From positions 1-64,000 of the forward strand of contig NZ_JAECZA010000006.1 in assembly GCF_016056275.1 (NCBI RefSeq): a stretch of 64,000 bases of DNA. Reading direction: 5' to 3'. The DNA comes from Dendronalium phyllosphericum CENA369 (lineage in GTDB: Bacteria; Cyanobacteriota; Cyanobacteriia; Cyanobacteriales; Nostocaceae). Below the pieces are notes generated by a model, which made no database searches, had not been told where the DNA came from, and was given only the letters and a program-made list of their open reading frames with translations. This document shows, in pieces, positions 16,489 through 26,859 of this stretch. How positions within the stretch are numbered: the first letter of the stretch is position 1; each line of letters starts with the position of its first letter. The translations under genes were made by a program, and so were the position numbers.

Positions 16489-16734
16489 ATGAAAACTGTT
16501 TTAACAACTCCAGTCAACGCTAATCAAACCACCCAAACTTCGCAATTAATCCCCGCCTCGCCAACATCGGTAGAAAATCCATCTACCTGGATGCGAGACG
16601 GATACAGCCCTACTGAAATCATCCTCGCAGCGGCAATTTTAACTTCATTGTCAATTGGGGGAATTGCTACTGTGATTGTGGCTGTTACAGGTTTAGTCAA
16701 AACTCTAGTGCATCGCGGCAAGCCAAAAAACTAA
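16489..16734 (+). CDS. Small single-pass membrane protein, unknown function
   Basis: 81 aa. Residues 1-38 are Thr/Ser/Pro-rich and polar. About 42-68 are hydrophobic (EIILAAAILTSLSIGGIATV and on), and the C-terminus is basic (HRGKPKN). An AGAGG precedes the ATG at suitable distance. It is transcribed away from the NB-ARC gene with 134 bp between the starts, so they may share a control region. I do not recognise the family. The protein could be an independent gene or a partner of the NLR-like ATPase. Confidence 0.55.
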   Translation: MKTVLTTPVNANQTTQTSQLIPASPTSVENPSTWMRDGYSPTEIILAAAILTSLSIGGIATVIVAVTGLVKTLVHRGKPKN

Positions 16735-16904
16735 ATGATGCCAAGTTGGGATTGTGCGGAAGTTGCACCTTTGTGACGGCTAAATTTCCAAATCTGAAAT
16801 TTGGCACTGAAAACAAGTATGCGTTCGTTAAAGACGTTGGCTTCAACGAACGCTCTGTTCACTGTATCTTTGGATCAGCTAATAATCATTCAAATTGCAT
16901 CCCC

Positions 16905-16957
16905 GCGTCTCCCCCTCTCCGCATCCCCGCGTCTCCCCCTCTCCGCGTCTCCCCCTT
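16905..16957. repeat. GCGTCTCCCCCTCTCC direct repeats
   Basis: Three consecutive copies of a CCCCGCGTCTCCCCCTCTCC-like unit. They run right up to the stop codon of the permease gene on the minus strand. The same words appear inside cobJ and before trpS. Between 16735 and 16904 I see no gene, only a short palindrome (CCAAATCTGAAATTTGG). Confidence 0.8.
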
Positions 16958-18076
16958 TTATCTGCGTAAACTGCGGGGATCGAGGGCATCCCTCAACCCA
17001 TCACCCAATAAGTTGAAAGCTAGTACCGTCAAAATAATCAGCACGGCTGGCGGCCAGATTAACCAAGGTTGCAATACTAAAATAGAAGCGTTGCTTGCCA
17101 AAGAAAGCATGTTACCCCAAGAGGGATCTGGTTGTTGAATTCCTAAACCAATCAGACTGAGTATTGCTTCGGAACCAATAAAGCTGGGAACTGCAAGAGT
17201 GGCAGAGATAATTACATAAGTCGCTGTTTGCGGCAAAACATGGCGGATAATTATATAAAGTGGATTACCGCCCATTGCTCGTGCCGCTTGGACAAATTCT
17301 CGCTCTTTAATTGACAGCACTTGTCCGCGAATTACCCGTGCTAAACCAGCCCAACTAATAACTGAAGTAATCAACACAATTAATAAAAAGCGCTGGCTGC
17401 TGCTTAGTCCTGCTGGTAATACTGCACCCAAGGTAACTAAAAGATAAATGCTAGGGAAGGTCATGAGAACTTCCGCGAAGCGCATAATGATGCTATCAGT
17501 CCAACCGCCGACATAGCCGGAAATACCTCCGATTAATAAACCCAGGGGAAAAGTAATTATCACCCCGATAATCCCGATAAACATGCTAATCCGGCCGCCA
17601 TGTAATAGGCGACTGAATTGATCCCGTCCTTGTTCGTCAGTGCCTAAGATGTTCAATTTTGTCTCATTAGCTGCGCCAAACAAATGCCAATTTAAGGGTA
17701 TACCAGGAAAAATAGTGACTTCATCCCAACTGGGTGGCAAGGGCACAATTAGCTGAAACAAGCGGTATTCTGACCCAGAGACAAACAAACGCAATGGCGA
17801 TGGCTTTTTGAAGTCTACAATCACTTGGCGATCGCCTGTTTGTAAATTAGTGTCTCCCTGTGTCGTCGGATAAATGTGGGGGCCGATAAATTGCCCTGAT
17901 GATTTTGAAACCCAATAAATCCGAGTTGGTGGCAGTAGCGAACCATTTGCCTGTGAGGCATAAGGGTCATAAGGAGCAACGAAATCAGCAGCAATTACCG
18001 CCACATAGAAAATTAGCAATAAAATTGCCCCAAATCTCGCCAAAGGATTTTTTTGCAGTCTTTGCCACCAATTCAT
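16958..18076 (-). CDS. ABC transporter permease, DppC/OppC family
   Basis: 372-aa inner-membrane permease of the peptide/nickel (Opp/Dpp) class. The N-terminal NPLARFGAILLLIFYV segment and the EQGRDQFSRLLHGGRIS motif, followed by about five further membrane helices, are typical. The EAA loop reads EREFVQAARAMGG, and LGIQQPDPSWGNML follows. An insert of about 100 residues lies between the first helix and the DQFSR motif. No partner permease, ATPase or binding protein is adjacent, so its complex must be completed by genes elsewhere. Substrate unknown. Confidence 0.9.
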   Translation of the reverse strand: MNWWQRLQKNPLARFGAILLLIFYVAVIAADFVAPYDPYASQANGSLLPPTRIYWVSKSSGQFIGPHIYPTTQGDTNLQTGDRQVIVDFKKPSPLRLFVSGSEYRLFQLIVPLPPSWDEVTIFPGIPLNWHLFGAANETKLNILGTDEQGRDQFSRLLHGGRISMFIGIIGVIITFPLGLLIGGISGYVGGWTDSIIMRFAEVLMTFPSIYLLVTLGAVLPAGLSSSQRFLLIVLITSVISWAGLARVIRGQVLSIKEREFVQAARAMGGNPLYIIIRHVLPQTATYVIISATLAVPSFIGSEAILSLIGLGIQQPDPSWGNMLSLASNASILVLQPWLIWPPAVLIILTVLAFNLLGDGLRDALDPRSLRR

Positions 18077-18170
18077 AAAAGTTAGGAGTTATCAGTTAAA
18101 AGTTTTAAGTTGTAAATTATGAATATTCTATATCATTCATTTGCGCTCTCTTCATAATTCTTAACTCCTA

Positions 18171-18196
18171 ACAGACGCGATTAATCGCGTCTCTAC
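18171..18196. repeat. Palindromic repeat, GACGCGATTAATCGCGTC family
   Basis: Second copy of the palindrome found at 6880-6907, in the short spacer between the HD-domain gene and the permease gene. On the minus strand it would lie after the HD-domain stop codon and could act as a transcript-end hairpin. Confidence 0.8.
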
Positions 18197-18217
18197 TCTT
18201 AATTCTTAACTTTTGAT

Positions 18218-19093
18218 TTAAGCATGTCGTTGCTCAACTAAATATAAATGTTCTTCTTGGGTTTTTTCATGTTCTACAACAAATACATTTGAGTAAAGAT
18301 TAGCAACAATTTGTTTTCCTTGCTGTGTCAAAGATAAATAACGCAATCCATCTTTAATATAGGGATGAACGCCATTCCAGTAAAATTTAGCGTAATTTTT
18401 GCGTAAATCGGCAGGTGTCTCATACCCTAAAACTTTATTCATTCCAGTTTCTTCAAACTCGTAGAATAAAGAAGTAATTTTCTTCAAATAACGCGGGTCG
18501 CTTAATTGCCCAATCAAATCAGCAGCACGTACTAGCCCAGCAAAGCTAATTGTTTCTTGATGATCCTCTGCTGCGGGTACGGGGAAGCGAGTCCATTCAA
18601 TATTACTCTTAATAACCTCAGCATCTATCAACTTGTGACCGCCAAAACGTTCGTCAATGAAAAGTTTGGCTCTGTCAACATGATAGGGTGTCAGACTGGC
18701 ATCAGAAGCCCCTGGATGTAGAGAAATCATTCTGCCATTTTTACCAGTAGCATAGAGACCTGCTGCTTCTTGGTCTTGTCGGCAAACTCCTTTAACGTAA
18801 CCAATGTCATGACAGACCAAGGAAATAATAAAATGCAACCAGTCTTCACTAGAAACCCCACCTTCCCGGATGTGTTTGCCACGTAGCATTTCCTGTCCGA
18901 CAAGGGTAACTAAGACAGAGTGTTCGACATTGTGATAAAGAGCATCACTATTGGCAATATTTTCCAATGCCATGCTACCAGCCCAAGCAATAATATCTTG
19001 GTAATCATTTTTTAAGCAACCGTATGTACGACGGTAGCCTTCTCGAATTTGCTTGACAAAAGCATCAATTAAAATTTCAGTGGCATTAAACAT
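18218..19093 (-). CDS. HD-domain metal-dependent phosphohydrolase
   Basis: 291 aa. The metal site is seen as NVEHS, then CHDIGY (the HD doublet), then a further His/Asp region (DASLTPYHVDRAK). The HD superfamily hydrolyses phosphate bonds in nucleotides or second messengers; the substrate here is unknown. I recall close relatives in many cyanobacteria without a defined role. ATG 19093 is the natural start. The 478-bp gap to the next gene (19094-19571) is AT-rich with a HIP1 site and shows no coding sequence. Confidence 0.83.
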   Translation of the reverse strand: MFNATEILIDAFVKQIREGYRRTYGCLKNDYQDIIAWAGSMALENIANSDALYHNVEHSVLVTLVGQEMLRGKHIREGGVSSEDWLHFIISLVCHDIGYVKGVCRQDQEAAGLYATGKNGRMISLHPGASDASLTPYHVDRAKLFIDERFGGHKLIDAEVIKSNIEWTRFPVPAAEDHQETISFAGLVRAADLIGQLSDPRYLKKITSLFYEFEETGMNKVLGYETPADLRKNYAKFYWNGVHPYIKDGLRYLSLTQQGKQIVANLYSNVFVVEHEKTQEEHLYLVEQRHA

Positions 19094-19571
19094 ATTAGTT
19101 ACTCAGATTGATATTAATTATTTGGGGATTTTTTCTCAGACCGTATAATCGGAATCGCCAAGTCAATCTCTCCTTTGTAGCTTAGAAATGGGTGTGGACG
19201 CTAGCTGCTTTTATATTTTGCTCACATGATAAGCGATGTTTCCCTGACTTGAAAAAGTGAAAGTTAAAGGAGTAGGGGAGGCCGTATGTTAATTAGTGTT
19301 TCATGTCTATCTCCTCAGTGGCAGCGATCGCAATCCATAAAGGTGTGTGACTCAGATAAGAGGGATGAGAAAAATAGCTATTTTTACGTATAAACACTGA
19401 ATTATTTTTAAGCATAAGAATAAAATAATAATTTTTTTTAAGGTTATTATACTGGGGATTATTTCAGTCCAAATGCTAAAACATGAGTCATATTTAACAT
19501 GCCTAATAAATTTCAACCTTTTTTAAACACCAATAATGGTATTGCATGATTCGGAAAGTGGAGGTGTAACT

Positions 19572-21056
19572 GTGGACAACGAAAGTTTTTCAGAGGTCGA
19601 GGCGGAAGAACCTGTAATAGCTGAGGAAGATATCTTTGTTAGCAAACCTGATGCTAGACAACCCCGCCCTTGGCTGATGCCGTTGTTTGCAGGTACTGGC
19701 TTAGGAATAGCGATCGCCTTAGGCAGTATGGGTATATTAAGTTATCTTCCCGCTCGTCAACAAACAGCTGTAGCTAATAAAACAGCACCAAAAGTTAACC
19801 CGGCGATGACTGTCACCATTGCTTCGGTAGAAAAGACTCGTGTGACTCGTACCTTCAATACTACGGGAACCATAGCAGCCCGCGATTTGATTCCGGTTCT
19901 GCCTCAAGCAAACGGCTTACAAATTAAAATCATCCCCGAAGATATCAAAGAAGGAACTTTTGTCAAAAAAGGTCAAGTGTTGGCAATACTAGATGATTCC
20001 ATCCTGCAAGCACAAATTAATCAAGCCAAGGCAGATGTAGAATCAAAGCAAGCAGATGTAGCAGCGAAATTAGCAGACCGAGCATCAAAGTTAGCTATTA
20101 CGGCATCCAATCAAGCAATAGTCCAACAAAACCAAGCAGATTTAGCTCAAACTCAAGCCAGGTTAGAAGAAGCTCAAAAGAATTTCCAACGCTATCGCAA
20201 GCTTGCGAAGGCAGGGGCTATTAGCCAGCAAGAACTCGATACTCGCTTCTATACAGTAAAAACTGCCAGAGAAGTTGTGCGGCTAGCCCAAGAAAATGTT
20301 CGGAGTGCGAAAGCAAATGTCGGTAGCGGTCAAGCGAATTCTAATAGTGCGGAAGCTAGTATAAACAAAGCCAAAGCTGATGTCCGCAGTAGTGTGGCGA
20401 GGTTACAACAACTACAAGCTCAACTGAGTCAAACCGTAGTCCGCGCCCCGGTTTCAGGAATTGTGGCAGAGAAATTAGCAAGAGTCGGAGATGTAACTGG
20501 CGTGCCACCGCAAACTCAGGTAGGAACTATCATTGGTGGGACGCAAAAGCTATTTTCTATTATTCGCGATCGCAGGCTGGAACTTCAAGCCAAGGTTCCC
20601 GAAATTCAACTGCCCCAAGTAGAAGTTGGTGCATCCGTGCAAATTACTTCCGATATCGATAACCGCGTGCAGTTGCAGGGACGAGTCAAAGAGATACAAC
20701 CACTGGTGAACGATAAAAGGCGTGAAGCCACGGTAAAAATTGACTTGCCGCCGACAGATTTGCTCAAACCAGGAATGTTTGCTAGGGCTGCAATTACCGT
20801 CAACACCACCCTCGGAATGACAGTACCGCAAAAAGCAGTACAACCCCAACCAGATGGAAGTGCAATTTTATTCGTTTTATCTGGTGAAAACATAGTACGC
20901 ACCCAAACAGTAGAGGTAGGAGAACCTATCGATGGGGACAGGGTAGAAATTAAAGGTTTGCAGTTAAGCGATGCCTTACGCGTCGTAGTTGACGGTGCTG
21001 GCTATCTCAAAGATGGTGACAAAGTTCGAGTTATCAGCCAAAAGGATGAAGTCTAA
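19572..21056 (+). CDS. RND efflux periplasmic adaptor subunit (membrane fusion protein)
   Basis: About 494 aa from GTG 19572, which has GGAGG (19560-19564) seven bases upstream; an in-frame ATG at 19536 lacks a site. One membrane helix follows a short acidic N-terminus (LMPLFAGTGLGIAIALG). Then come a biotinyl-lipoyl-like domain, a long alpha-hairpin rich in Ala/Gln (about 170-285) and beta-barrel domains (VRAPVSGIVAEKLARVGD). It should link the inner-membrane pump encoded next to an outer-membrane channel. It lies 42 bp before the RND gene, clearly one operon. Confidence 0.93.
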   Translation: MDNESFSEVEAEEPVIAEEDIFVSKPDARQPRPWLMPLFAGTGLGIAIALGSMGILSYLPARQQTAVANKTAPKVNPAMTVTIASVEKTRVTRTFNTTGTIAARDLIPVLPQANGLQIKIIPEDIKEGTFVKKGQVLAILDDSILQAQINQAKADVESKQADVAAKLADRASKLAITASNQAIVQQNQADLAQTQARLEEAQKNFQRYRKLAKAGAISQQELDTRFYTVKTAREVVRLAQENVRSAKANVGSGQANSNSAEASINKAKADVRSSVARLQQLQAQLSQTVVRAPVSGIVAEKLARVGDVTGVPPQTQVGTIIGGTQKLFSIIRDRRLELQAKVPEIQLPQVEVGASVQITSDIDNRVQLQGRVKEIQPLVNDKRREATVKIDLPPTDLLKPGMFARAAITVNTTLGMTVPQKAVQPQPDGSAILFVLSGENIVRTQTVEVGEPIDGDRVEIKGLQLSDALRVVVDGAGYLKDGDKVRVISQKDEV

Positions 21057-21098
21057 AATTCATCCTTCATTCTTCATCCTTCATATTTCATACTTCTG

Positions 21099-24000
21099 AT
21101 GTCTTTTAACATCTCGGCTTGGTCGATTAAAAAACCTGTTCCCACAATAGTTTTATTTTTAATTTTGACAGTGGTGGGTTGGTTCTCCTTCATATCTTTG
21201 GGAATCGATACGAACCCCAATATTGATGTACCCGCAGTTTCAATCACAGTAACTCAACCAGGGGCGGGGCCTGCGGAACTCGAATCCCAAGTGACGAAAA
21301 AAATTGAAGATGCTGTCGCTGGCTTAGGCAACATTGATAATATGATTTCCACAGTTAGCGATGGCAGTTCTAAAACAACTATTAACTTTGTTTTAGGGAT
21401 AAATAGCGATCGCGCCACTAATGATGTGCGAAATGCGATCGCCCAAATTCGCCAAAGCCTACCCCAAGACATCAACGATCCGATTGTGCAACGTCTGGAT
21501 TTTGCTGGCGGCCCGGTAATTACCTACGCAGTCAAATCCGACCGCCGTTCTGTAGAAGAATTAAGCAATCTTGTAGACCAAACCATCAGCCGTGCCTTGT
21601 TAGCAGTCAAGGGAGTGGCACAAATTAAACGGGTGGGTGGAGTTGACAGAGAAATCCGGATTAACCTCGACCCCAATAGGTTACAATCCTTGGGCATTAC
21701 TGCCACCCAAGTAAACGACCAAATCCGCGCTTTGAATATTAACTTACCTGGGGGACGCGCCGAAGTCGGCGGTAGCGAACAAACTATCCGTACCCTTGGT
21801 AGTGCCAGTAGTGTGAATGTTTTGCAAACTTACGAAATCCTCTTGCCAGAGGGTGGTTCTGTACCTTTATCGAGTTTGGGAACCGTTGAAGATAAGTTTG
21901 CCGATGTCCGCCAGTCCGCCCGCTTGAACAAGCAGCCTGTGGTAGCCTTCCAAGTGTTGCGTAGCACTGGCAGCGTCATGGTGACAGTGGAAGAAGGAGT
22001 AAAAGCAGCAGTCGCCCAACTGCAAAAAACGCTTCCTTCAGATGTGAAACTAGATTTAATTTTTACTAGAGCTGACGTTGTTCGCCAATCTTACGAAAGC
22101 ACCATTGATGAATTAATTCAAGCCTCAGTCCTGGCAGTCCTCGTTATTTTAGTATTTTTACGCGACTGGCGAGCCACATTAATCACCGCTGTCGCTCTAC
22201 CCTTATCGATGATTCCCACCTTCGCCGTGCAGCAAGCCTTGGGTTACACCCTCAACAACATGACTTTGCTGGCATTAGCATTGGCAGTAGGTAACTTAGT
22301 TGATGATGCCGTTGTGGAAATTGAAAACATGGAACGGCATATGGCAATGGGTAAATCAGCTTGGCAAGCTGCTTTTGAGTCTTCTGACGAAGTGGGATTA
22401 GCAGTCATGGCTTCTTCTGCGACGATTATTGCTGTGTTTTTACCCGTTGCTTTTATGGGTGGCGTTCCCGGACAGTTTTTCCAACCATTTGGCGTTACCG
22501 TTGCCGTTTCCACGATTTTTTCAACTATGGTGGCGCGGATGATTACACCGATGATGGGTGCATATCTGTTGAAAGAAAAGCAACAAACTAGTGCCAGCCA
22601 AGCAAAGATGAGATTGGGGAAGCTGTTTGATGTCAAATCTAACGTTCAACATCCAAAATTTAGCCAGCGCCGCTTTCAGCCCTATAAATTACTGTTACAG
22701 TCAGCATTACGCTATAAATTAATTGCAATGGCGATCGCTTTGGCTTTCTTCATTGCTAGTTTGATGCTAATTCCCTTGATTCCCAAGGGTTTTGTTGATG
22801 ATGGGGATTTTGGTCTTTCTAGTATTTCTATCGAACTACCCCCCGGTTCCACCTTGGAAGATGTCAACAAAGTTGCCAGCCAAACAACAGATTTCATTCT
22901 GAAAAATCCAGTAGTTGAAAGCGTACTAGCGACAGAAGAGATAAATTCTGCTACCCTCGCCGTGCAACTCAAACCCAAGGAAGAACGCAACATTTCCCAA
23001 AAACAATTCGAGGAACAAGTACGTCCTTTATTTGAAAAAATACCAGGAGCGAGAATCAGTTTTCAAAGTCAAAGTCCGGGGGATAGTCGCAAGGGTTTAT
23101 CAATAGTCCTGAGAAGTGAAAATCCGCAAGCGTTAAATCAAGTTGCTAATGCCCTAGAAAAGCAAATGCGAGGTGTATCTGGATTAGTGGAAGTTTCTTC
23201 TACTGCCAGTTTAGCCAAACCAGAAATAGTAGTGATTCCCAATCCCCAACGGGCGGCAGATTTGGGCGTGACAGTGCAAGCGATCGCCCGTACTGCCTCC
23301 CTTGCGACTATCGGCGATAACGATGCAAATTTAGCCAAGTTTAATTTAAGCGATCGGCAAATTCCGATCCGCGTCCAAATCGACCCGCAAGCGCGTGCAG
23401 ATATCAATAACTTGAAAAATCTCCAAGTTCCCAGTCAAAATGGTAGCTTGGTTCCCCTAGTAGCCGTTGCAGATATTCGCTTTGGCAGCGGCCCTGCAAC
23501 TATTAATCGCTACGATCGCGCCCGTCAAGTTGCTGTCGAAGCTAACTTGCAAGGTATTTCTTTGGGAGAGGCAGTACAAGCAATTAACAATCTACCTGCA
23601 TTGCAAAACTTACCGCCAGAGGTAGCACAGCAACCTTCCGGCAGTGCCAAAATTATGCAAGACATTTTCAGTCGCTTTGGCGGCGCACTAGCATTAGCAG
23701 TCATGTGCATCTATGCAATTCTCGTCTTGCTGTATAATAATTTCCTGCATCCCTTGTCGATTATGGCGGCATTGCCATTTTGTTTGGGCGGCGCACTCAT
23801 AGCATTAATGGTTGCCCAAAAACCCTTGGGAATTTATGCTTTAATTGGCATCGTATTGCTGTTGGGGATTGTCACTAAAAACTCGATTCTCTTGGTGGAC
23901 TATACAATTATCAATATGCAAGAGGGCAAATCCCAGCGTCATGCTTTGATAGAAGCTGGTGTGTCGCGTTTGCGCCCAATTATGATGACTTCTCTGGCAA

Positions 24001-24269
24001 CAATTGCCGGGACTCTGCCTTTAGCGTTGGGAATTGGCGCGGGTTCTGAAGTCCGCCAACCAATGGGAATTGCCATCATGGGTGGTTTTACAACTTCTAC
24101 GCTGCTGACCTTGGTGGTAGTACCGGTGATATTTACTTATATTGATGACTTGCAAAACTGGATTATGAATACATTGCGTTATGGGTTTGGCAAGAAGCGA
24201 TCGCGTCACTCTACTAACGAGCATGAAGTCATTAATCTACCTCCTGCTAGCGAAAAATCGGCTTCTTAA
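21099..24269 (+). CDS. RND family efflux transporter permease (AcrB/HAE1 type)
   Basis: 1056 aa, a full-length proton-driven inner-membrane pump with 12 expected helices and two large periplasmic loops. The duplicated halves are clear. The N-terminal region has TVTQPGAGPAELESQVTKKI; the proton-relay helix shows GNLVDDAVVEIENMERH; the C-terminal half has GIVTKNSILLVDY and RPIMMTSLATIAGTLPLALG. It follows its adaptor gene. No outer-membrane TolC-like gene is adjacent. Specificity (drugs, metals or lipids) cannot be inferred, although the sequence looks closer to HAE than to heavy-metal pumps. Confidence 0.95.
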   Translation: MSFNISAWSIKKPVPTIVLFLILTVVGWFSFISLGIDTNPNIDVPAVSITVTQPGAGPAELESQVTKKIEDAVAGLGNIDNMISTVSDGSSKTTINFVLGINSDRATNDVRNAIAQIRQSLPQDINDPIVQRLDFAGGPVITYAVKSDRRSVEELSNLVDQTISRALLAVKGVAQIKRVGGVDREIRINLDPNRLQSLGITATQVNDQIRALNINLPGGRAEVGGSEQTIRTLGSASSVNVLQTYEILLPEGGSVPLSSLGTVEDKFADVRQSARLNKQPVVAFQVLRSTGSVMVTVEEGVKAAVAQLQKTLPSDVKLDLIFTRADVVRQSYESTIDELIQASVLAVLVILVFLRDWRATLITAVALPLSMIPTFAVQQALGYTLNNMTLLALALAVGNLVDDAVVEIENMERHMAMGKSAWQAAFESSDEVGLAVMASSATIIAVFLPVAFMGGVPGQFFQPFGVTVAVSTIFSTMVARMITPMMGAYLLKEKQQTSASQAKMRLGKLFDVKSNVQHPKFSQRRFQPYKLLLQSALRYKLIAMAIALAFFIASLMLIPLIPKGFVDDGDFGLSSISIELPPGSTLEDVNKVASQTTDFILKNPVVESVLATEEINSATLAVQLKPKEERNISQKQFEEQVRPLFEKIPGARISFQSQSPGDSRKGLSIVLRSENPQALNQVANALEKQMRGVSGLVEVSSTASLAKPEIVVIPNPQRAADLGVTVQAIARTASLATIGDNDANLAKFNLSDRQIPIRVQIDPQARADINNLKNLQVPSQNGSLVPLVAVADIRFGSGPATINRYDRARQVAVEANLQGISLGEAVQAINNLPALQNLPPEVAQQPSGSAKIMQDIFSRFGGALALAVMCIYAILVLLYNNFLHPLSIMAALPFCLGGALIALMVAQKPLGIYALIGIVLLLGIVTKNSILLVDYTIINMQEGKSQRHALIEAGVSRLRPIMMTSLATIAGTLPLALGIGAGSEVRQPMGIAIMGGFTTSTLLTLVVVPVIFTYIDDLQNWIMNTLRYGFGKKRSRHSTNEHEVINLPPASEKSAS

Positions 24270-24331
24270 ATTTGAGATTAATTAAGTAGTGCTATAATAT
24301 CTGCTAGCTTTGTCTGAGCTGATAGGTATTT

Positions 24332-24403
24332 GCGGGTGTAATTCAGTGGTAGAATGTCACCTTCCCAAGGTGAACGTCGTGGGTTCGAGTCCCATCGCCC
24401 GCT
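24332..24403 (+). tRNA. trnG: tRNA-Gly (anticodon CCC)
   Basis: A 72-nt cloverleaf. The acceptor GCGGGTG pairs with CGCCCGC (one G-U); the anticodon stem TCACC/GGTGA encloses the loop TTCCCAA with anticodon CCC; the T arm GTGGG-TTCGAGT-CCCAT is standard. CCA is not encoded. The stretch 24404-24742 that follows holds a dispersed repeat (AACGGCAAGCCGCCTTGCGTC) and a non-conserved open frame, and no supported gene. Confidence 0.97.
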
Positions 24404-24742
24404 TTTGTTGCTGTATAGTGACAAATTATTGTCCGTATTGCCAAATTGCTGTGCTTTCGCTGCTATTAATTCGGCATCGCTTTTGAGCATTTCCGACCAG
24501 CGCATTTTACCTTCTAGTTGAGAGTGCGATCGCTCGAACTTGTAGAATTTGAATTAGAACAAGCGATGCCTAACGGCAAGCCGCCTTGCGTCTACGCCCA
24601 AATAAAAGCAGGCCAACCTGTAATACCAGTATGGTTGGATACCATATACGAGCGTATAGCCAGCAATTTGAAAGTGTATTGGAGTGTCTCTCAACAAAAG
24701 ATATACTGGCAAAGCATTAGTGTCGCAATCTCCGCATCTACT

Positions 24743-26278
24743 ATGGGCAAACTTACACTGCCGCAACTAGAACGTCATCTTTTTTCTGCTGCGGATATTC
24801 TGCGCGGCAAGATGGACGCTTCGGAGTTTAAAGAATACATCTTCGGGATGCTTTTTTTAAAACGCGCCTCAGATGTGTTTGAGCAGCAGTACGAGCAGGT
24901 TTTGCAGCAGAATCTGCAACGGGGACGGACACCAGAAGAGGCAAAAATCAGGGCAGAAAGCCCTATCAGTTACAAAGAAACTTTTTTTGTACCAGAAAAA
25001 GCGCGATGGGCATATATTCGTGATGAGCTACATAAAAACGTAGCTGATGGATTAAATAAGGCTTTGGCAGCACTTGAGGAAAGTAACCAAGCATTGACGG
25101 GAGTGCTGGGACATATTGACTTTAACCGTCAAGTTGGTAGAAGTCGGATTCCTGATGTCAAGTTGCGCGAACTGATTAAACACTTCAATAAATATCGTTT
25201 GCGAAATGAGGATTTTGTATTTCCTGATTTACTGGGTGCGGCTTACGAGTACCTGATTAAAGAATTTGCAGATTCAGCCGGAAAAAAAGGGGGCGAGTTT
25301 TATACGCCGCGTGAGGTGGTGCAGCTGATGGTGCGCCTGTTAAAACCCCAACCTGGGATGTCAGTTTACGATCCCTGTTGTGGTTCTGGGGGAATGTTAA
25401 TTCAGTCCAAGCAATATGTAGAAGAATGCGGTCGTGATGCCAGAAATTTAGCATTATACGGTCAGGATAATAACGGCGGTGTATGGGCAATTTGCAAAAT
25501 TAATATGCTGTTGCACGGCATTAGAGATGCAGATATACACAATGACGATACTCTCTTTAATCCTTTGCATATTGCTGATGGTGAACTGATCCGCTTTGAC
25601 AGAGTAATCAGCAATCCGCCGTTTTCGCAAAACTATAGCCGTGAGGGAATGCAATTCCCTGGACGCTTTACACATGGTTATTGTCCTGAAACGGGTAAAA
25701 AAGCAGATTTAATGTTTGCCCAACACATGTTAGCTGTTCTCAAAACTGATGGGATGATGGCGACGGTAATGCCGCATGGGGTATTGTTTCGCGGTGGAGA
25801 AGAAAAGAGAATTCGGGAAAGTTTTATTAAAAATGACCAATTAGAAGCGGTGATAGGTTTACCACCCAATTTGTTTTATGGTACAGGTATCCCCGCCTGT
25901 ATTTTGGTGATGTGTCCACAAGGGGCGAAACCTGTAGAACGCCAGGGAAAAGTTTTGTTTATTAATGCTGATGCTGAATATTATGCAGGTCGCGCTCAAA
26001 ATTATTTGCGTCCTGAGCATATTGAAAAAATTTCCTGGGTGTTTGAAAATTTTGTGTTTTTACCCGGATATTCGGCAGTAGTAACTAAGGAAGAATTAAA
26101 AGACAACGATTACAACTGCAATATCCGCCGCTATGCTGACAATGCACCACCCCCAGAACCGCACGATGTACGGGCGCATTTGTTAGGGGGAATTCCTAAA
26201 GTAGAGGTAGAGGCTAAGTCAAATCTATTAGCCGCGCATGGGTTTGATGCAACTAGGATTTTTGTGGAGCGCAATTAA
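24743..26278 (+). CDS. hsdM: Type I restriction-modification methylase HsdM, catalytic part
   Basis: 511 aa from ATG 24743, where the family N-terminus ([17 protein letters not shown]) begins. It carries an N6-adenine methyltransferase core: SAM motif [10 protein letters not shown], catalytic SNPPFSQ, and the N-terminal helical domain. In long HsdM proteins that I know, the chain continues past the [12 protein letters not shown] region for a further ~300 residues. Here it stops, and the continuation is found as a separate ORF at 26860, after a Uma2 gene. The methylase core is intact. A split subunit could still assemble if both parts are made. Confidence 0.9.
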   Translation: MGKLTLPQLERHLFSAADILRGKMDASEFKEYIFGMLFLKRASDVFEQQYEQVLQQNLQRGRTPEEAKIRAESPISYKETFFVPEKARWAYIRDELHKNVADGLNKALAALEESNQALTGVLGHIDFNRQVGRSRIPDVKLRELIKHFNKYRLRNEDFVFPDLLGAAYEYLIKEFADSAGKKGGEFYTPREVVQLMVRLLKPQPGMSVYDPCCGSGGMLIQSKQYVEECGRDARNLALYGQDNNGGVWAICKINMLLHGIRDADIHNDDTLFNPLHIADGELIRFDRVISNPPFSQNYSREGMQFPGRFTHGYCPETGKKADLMFAQHMLAVLKTDGMMATVMPHGVLFRGGEEKRIRESFIKNDQLEAVIGLPPNLFYGTGIPACILVMCPQGAKPVERQGKVLFINADAEYYAGRAQNYLRPEHIEKISWVFENFVFLPGYSAVVTKEELKDNDYNCNIRRYADNAPPPEPHDVRAHLLGGIPKVEVEAKSNLLAAHGFDATRIFVERN

Positions 26279-26280
26279 TT

Positions 26281-26859
26281 ATGACAGCTTTAACTTTACA
26301 ATTACCTCCTAATCTGCAATTTACTGATGAGGAATTTGCACAAATTGTAGCTGTGAATAAAGAATTACGGCTAGAGTTAACTGCTGAAGGGGAATTAATT
26401 ATCATGGCACCTACTGGTGGAGAAACCGGAAACCGTAATTTTGATTTATTAGGTCAAATATGGTTTTGGAGCAATCAAAATAATTTCGGAAAAGCGTTTG
26501 ATTCTTCTACTGGGTTTAAACTACCAAATGGTGCAACTCGTTCACCTGATGCTTCTTGGGTAAGGATAGAAAGATGGGATGCTCTTACACCAGAACAAAG
26601 AAAGAAGTTTCTTCCTTTGTGTCCTGATTTTGCAGTGGAATTAGTTTCTGAAACTGATGATGTGGAAGATACTAAAGCTAAGATGCAGGAATATTTAGCC
26701 AATGGTTTAAAACTTGGTTGGTTAATTAATCCTAAAGATAAACAAGTAATAATTTATCGTTCTAATCAAGCACCAGAAGTTTTACAAGCTCCTACAAGTT
26801 TATCGGGTGAGGATGTTCTCCCTGGTTTTGTTTTAAATTTACAGCAGATTTTTGCATAG
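26281..26859 (+). CDS. Uma2 family (DUF820) putative endonuclease inserted in hsdM
   Basis: 192-aa complete Uma2 protein. Acidic and basic residues of a PD-(D/E)xK-like site are seen in TRSPDASWVRIERWD, CPDFAVELVSETDD and the KMQEYLANGLKLGWLI helix. It starts two bases after the hsdM catalytic ORF and its TAG directly abuts the ATG of the next ORF, so all three are likely co-translated. Insertion between two natural parts of one methylase is unusual. It could be a passive cassette, or a nuclease recruited to the system. Confidence 0.9.
   Translation: MTALTLQLPPNLQFTDEEFAQIVAVNKELRLELTAEGELIIMAPTGGETGNRNFDLLGQIWFWSNQNNFGKAFDSSTGFKLPNGATRSPDASWVRIERWDALTPEQRKKFLPLCPDFAVELVSETDDVEDTKAKMQEYLANGLKLGWLINPKDKQVIIYRSNQAPEVLQAPTSLSGEDVLPGFVLNLQQIFA

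Noticed and set aside
16746-17138. 130-codon plus-strand frame
   Set aside because: It crosses repeat DNA and the antisense of the permease gene; no domain.
24278-24505. 75-codon minus-strand frame
   Set aside because: It runs antisense through the tRNA-Gly gene and has no family match.
24518-24742. 75-residue N-terminal extension of HsdM
   Set aside because: It does not resemble HsdM, contains dispersed repeat words, and the conserved protein begins at 24743.
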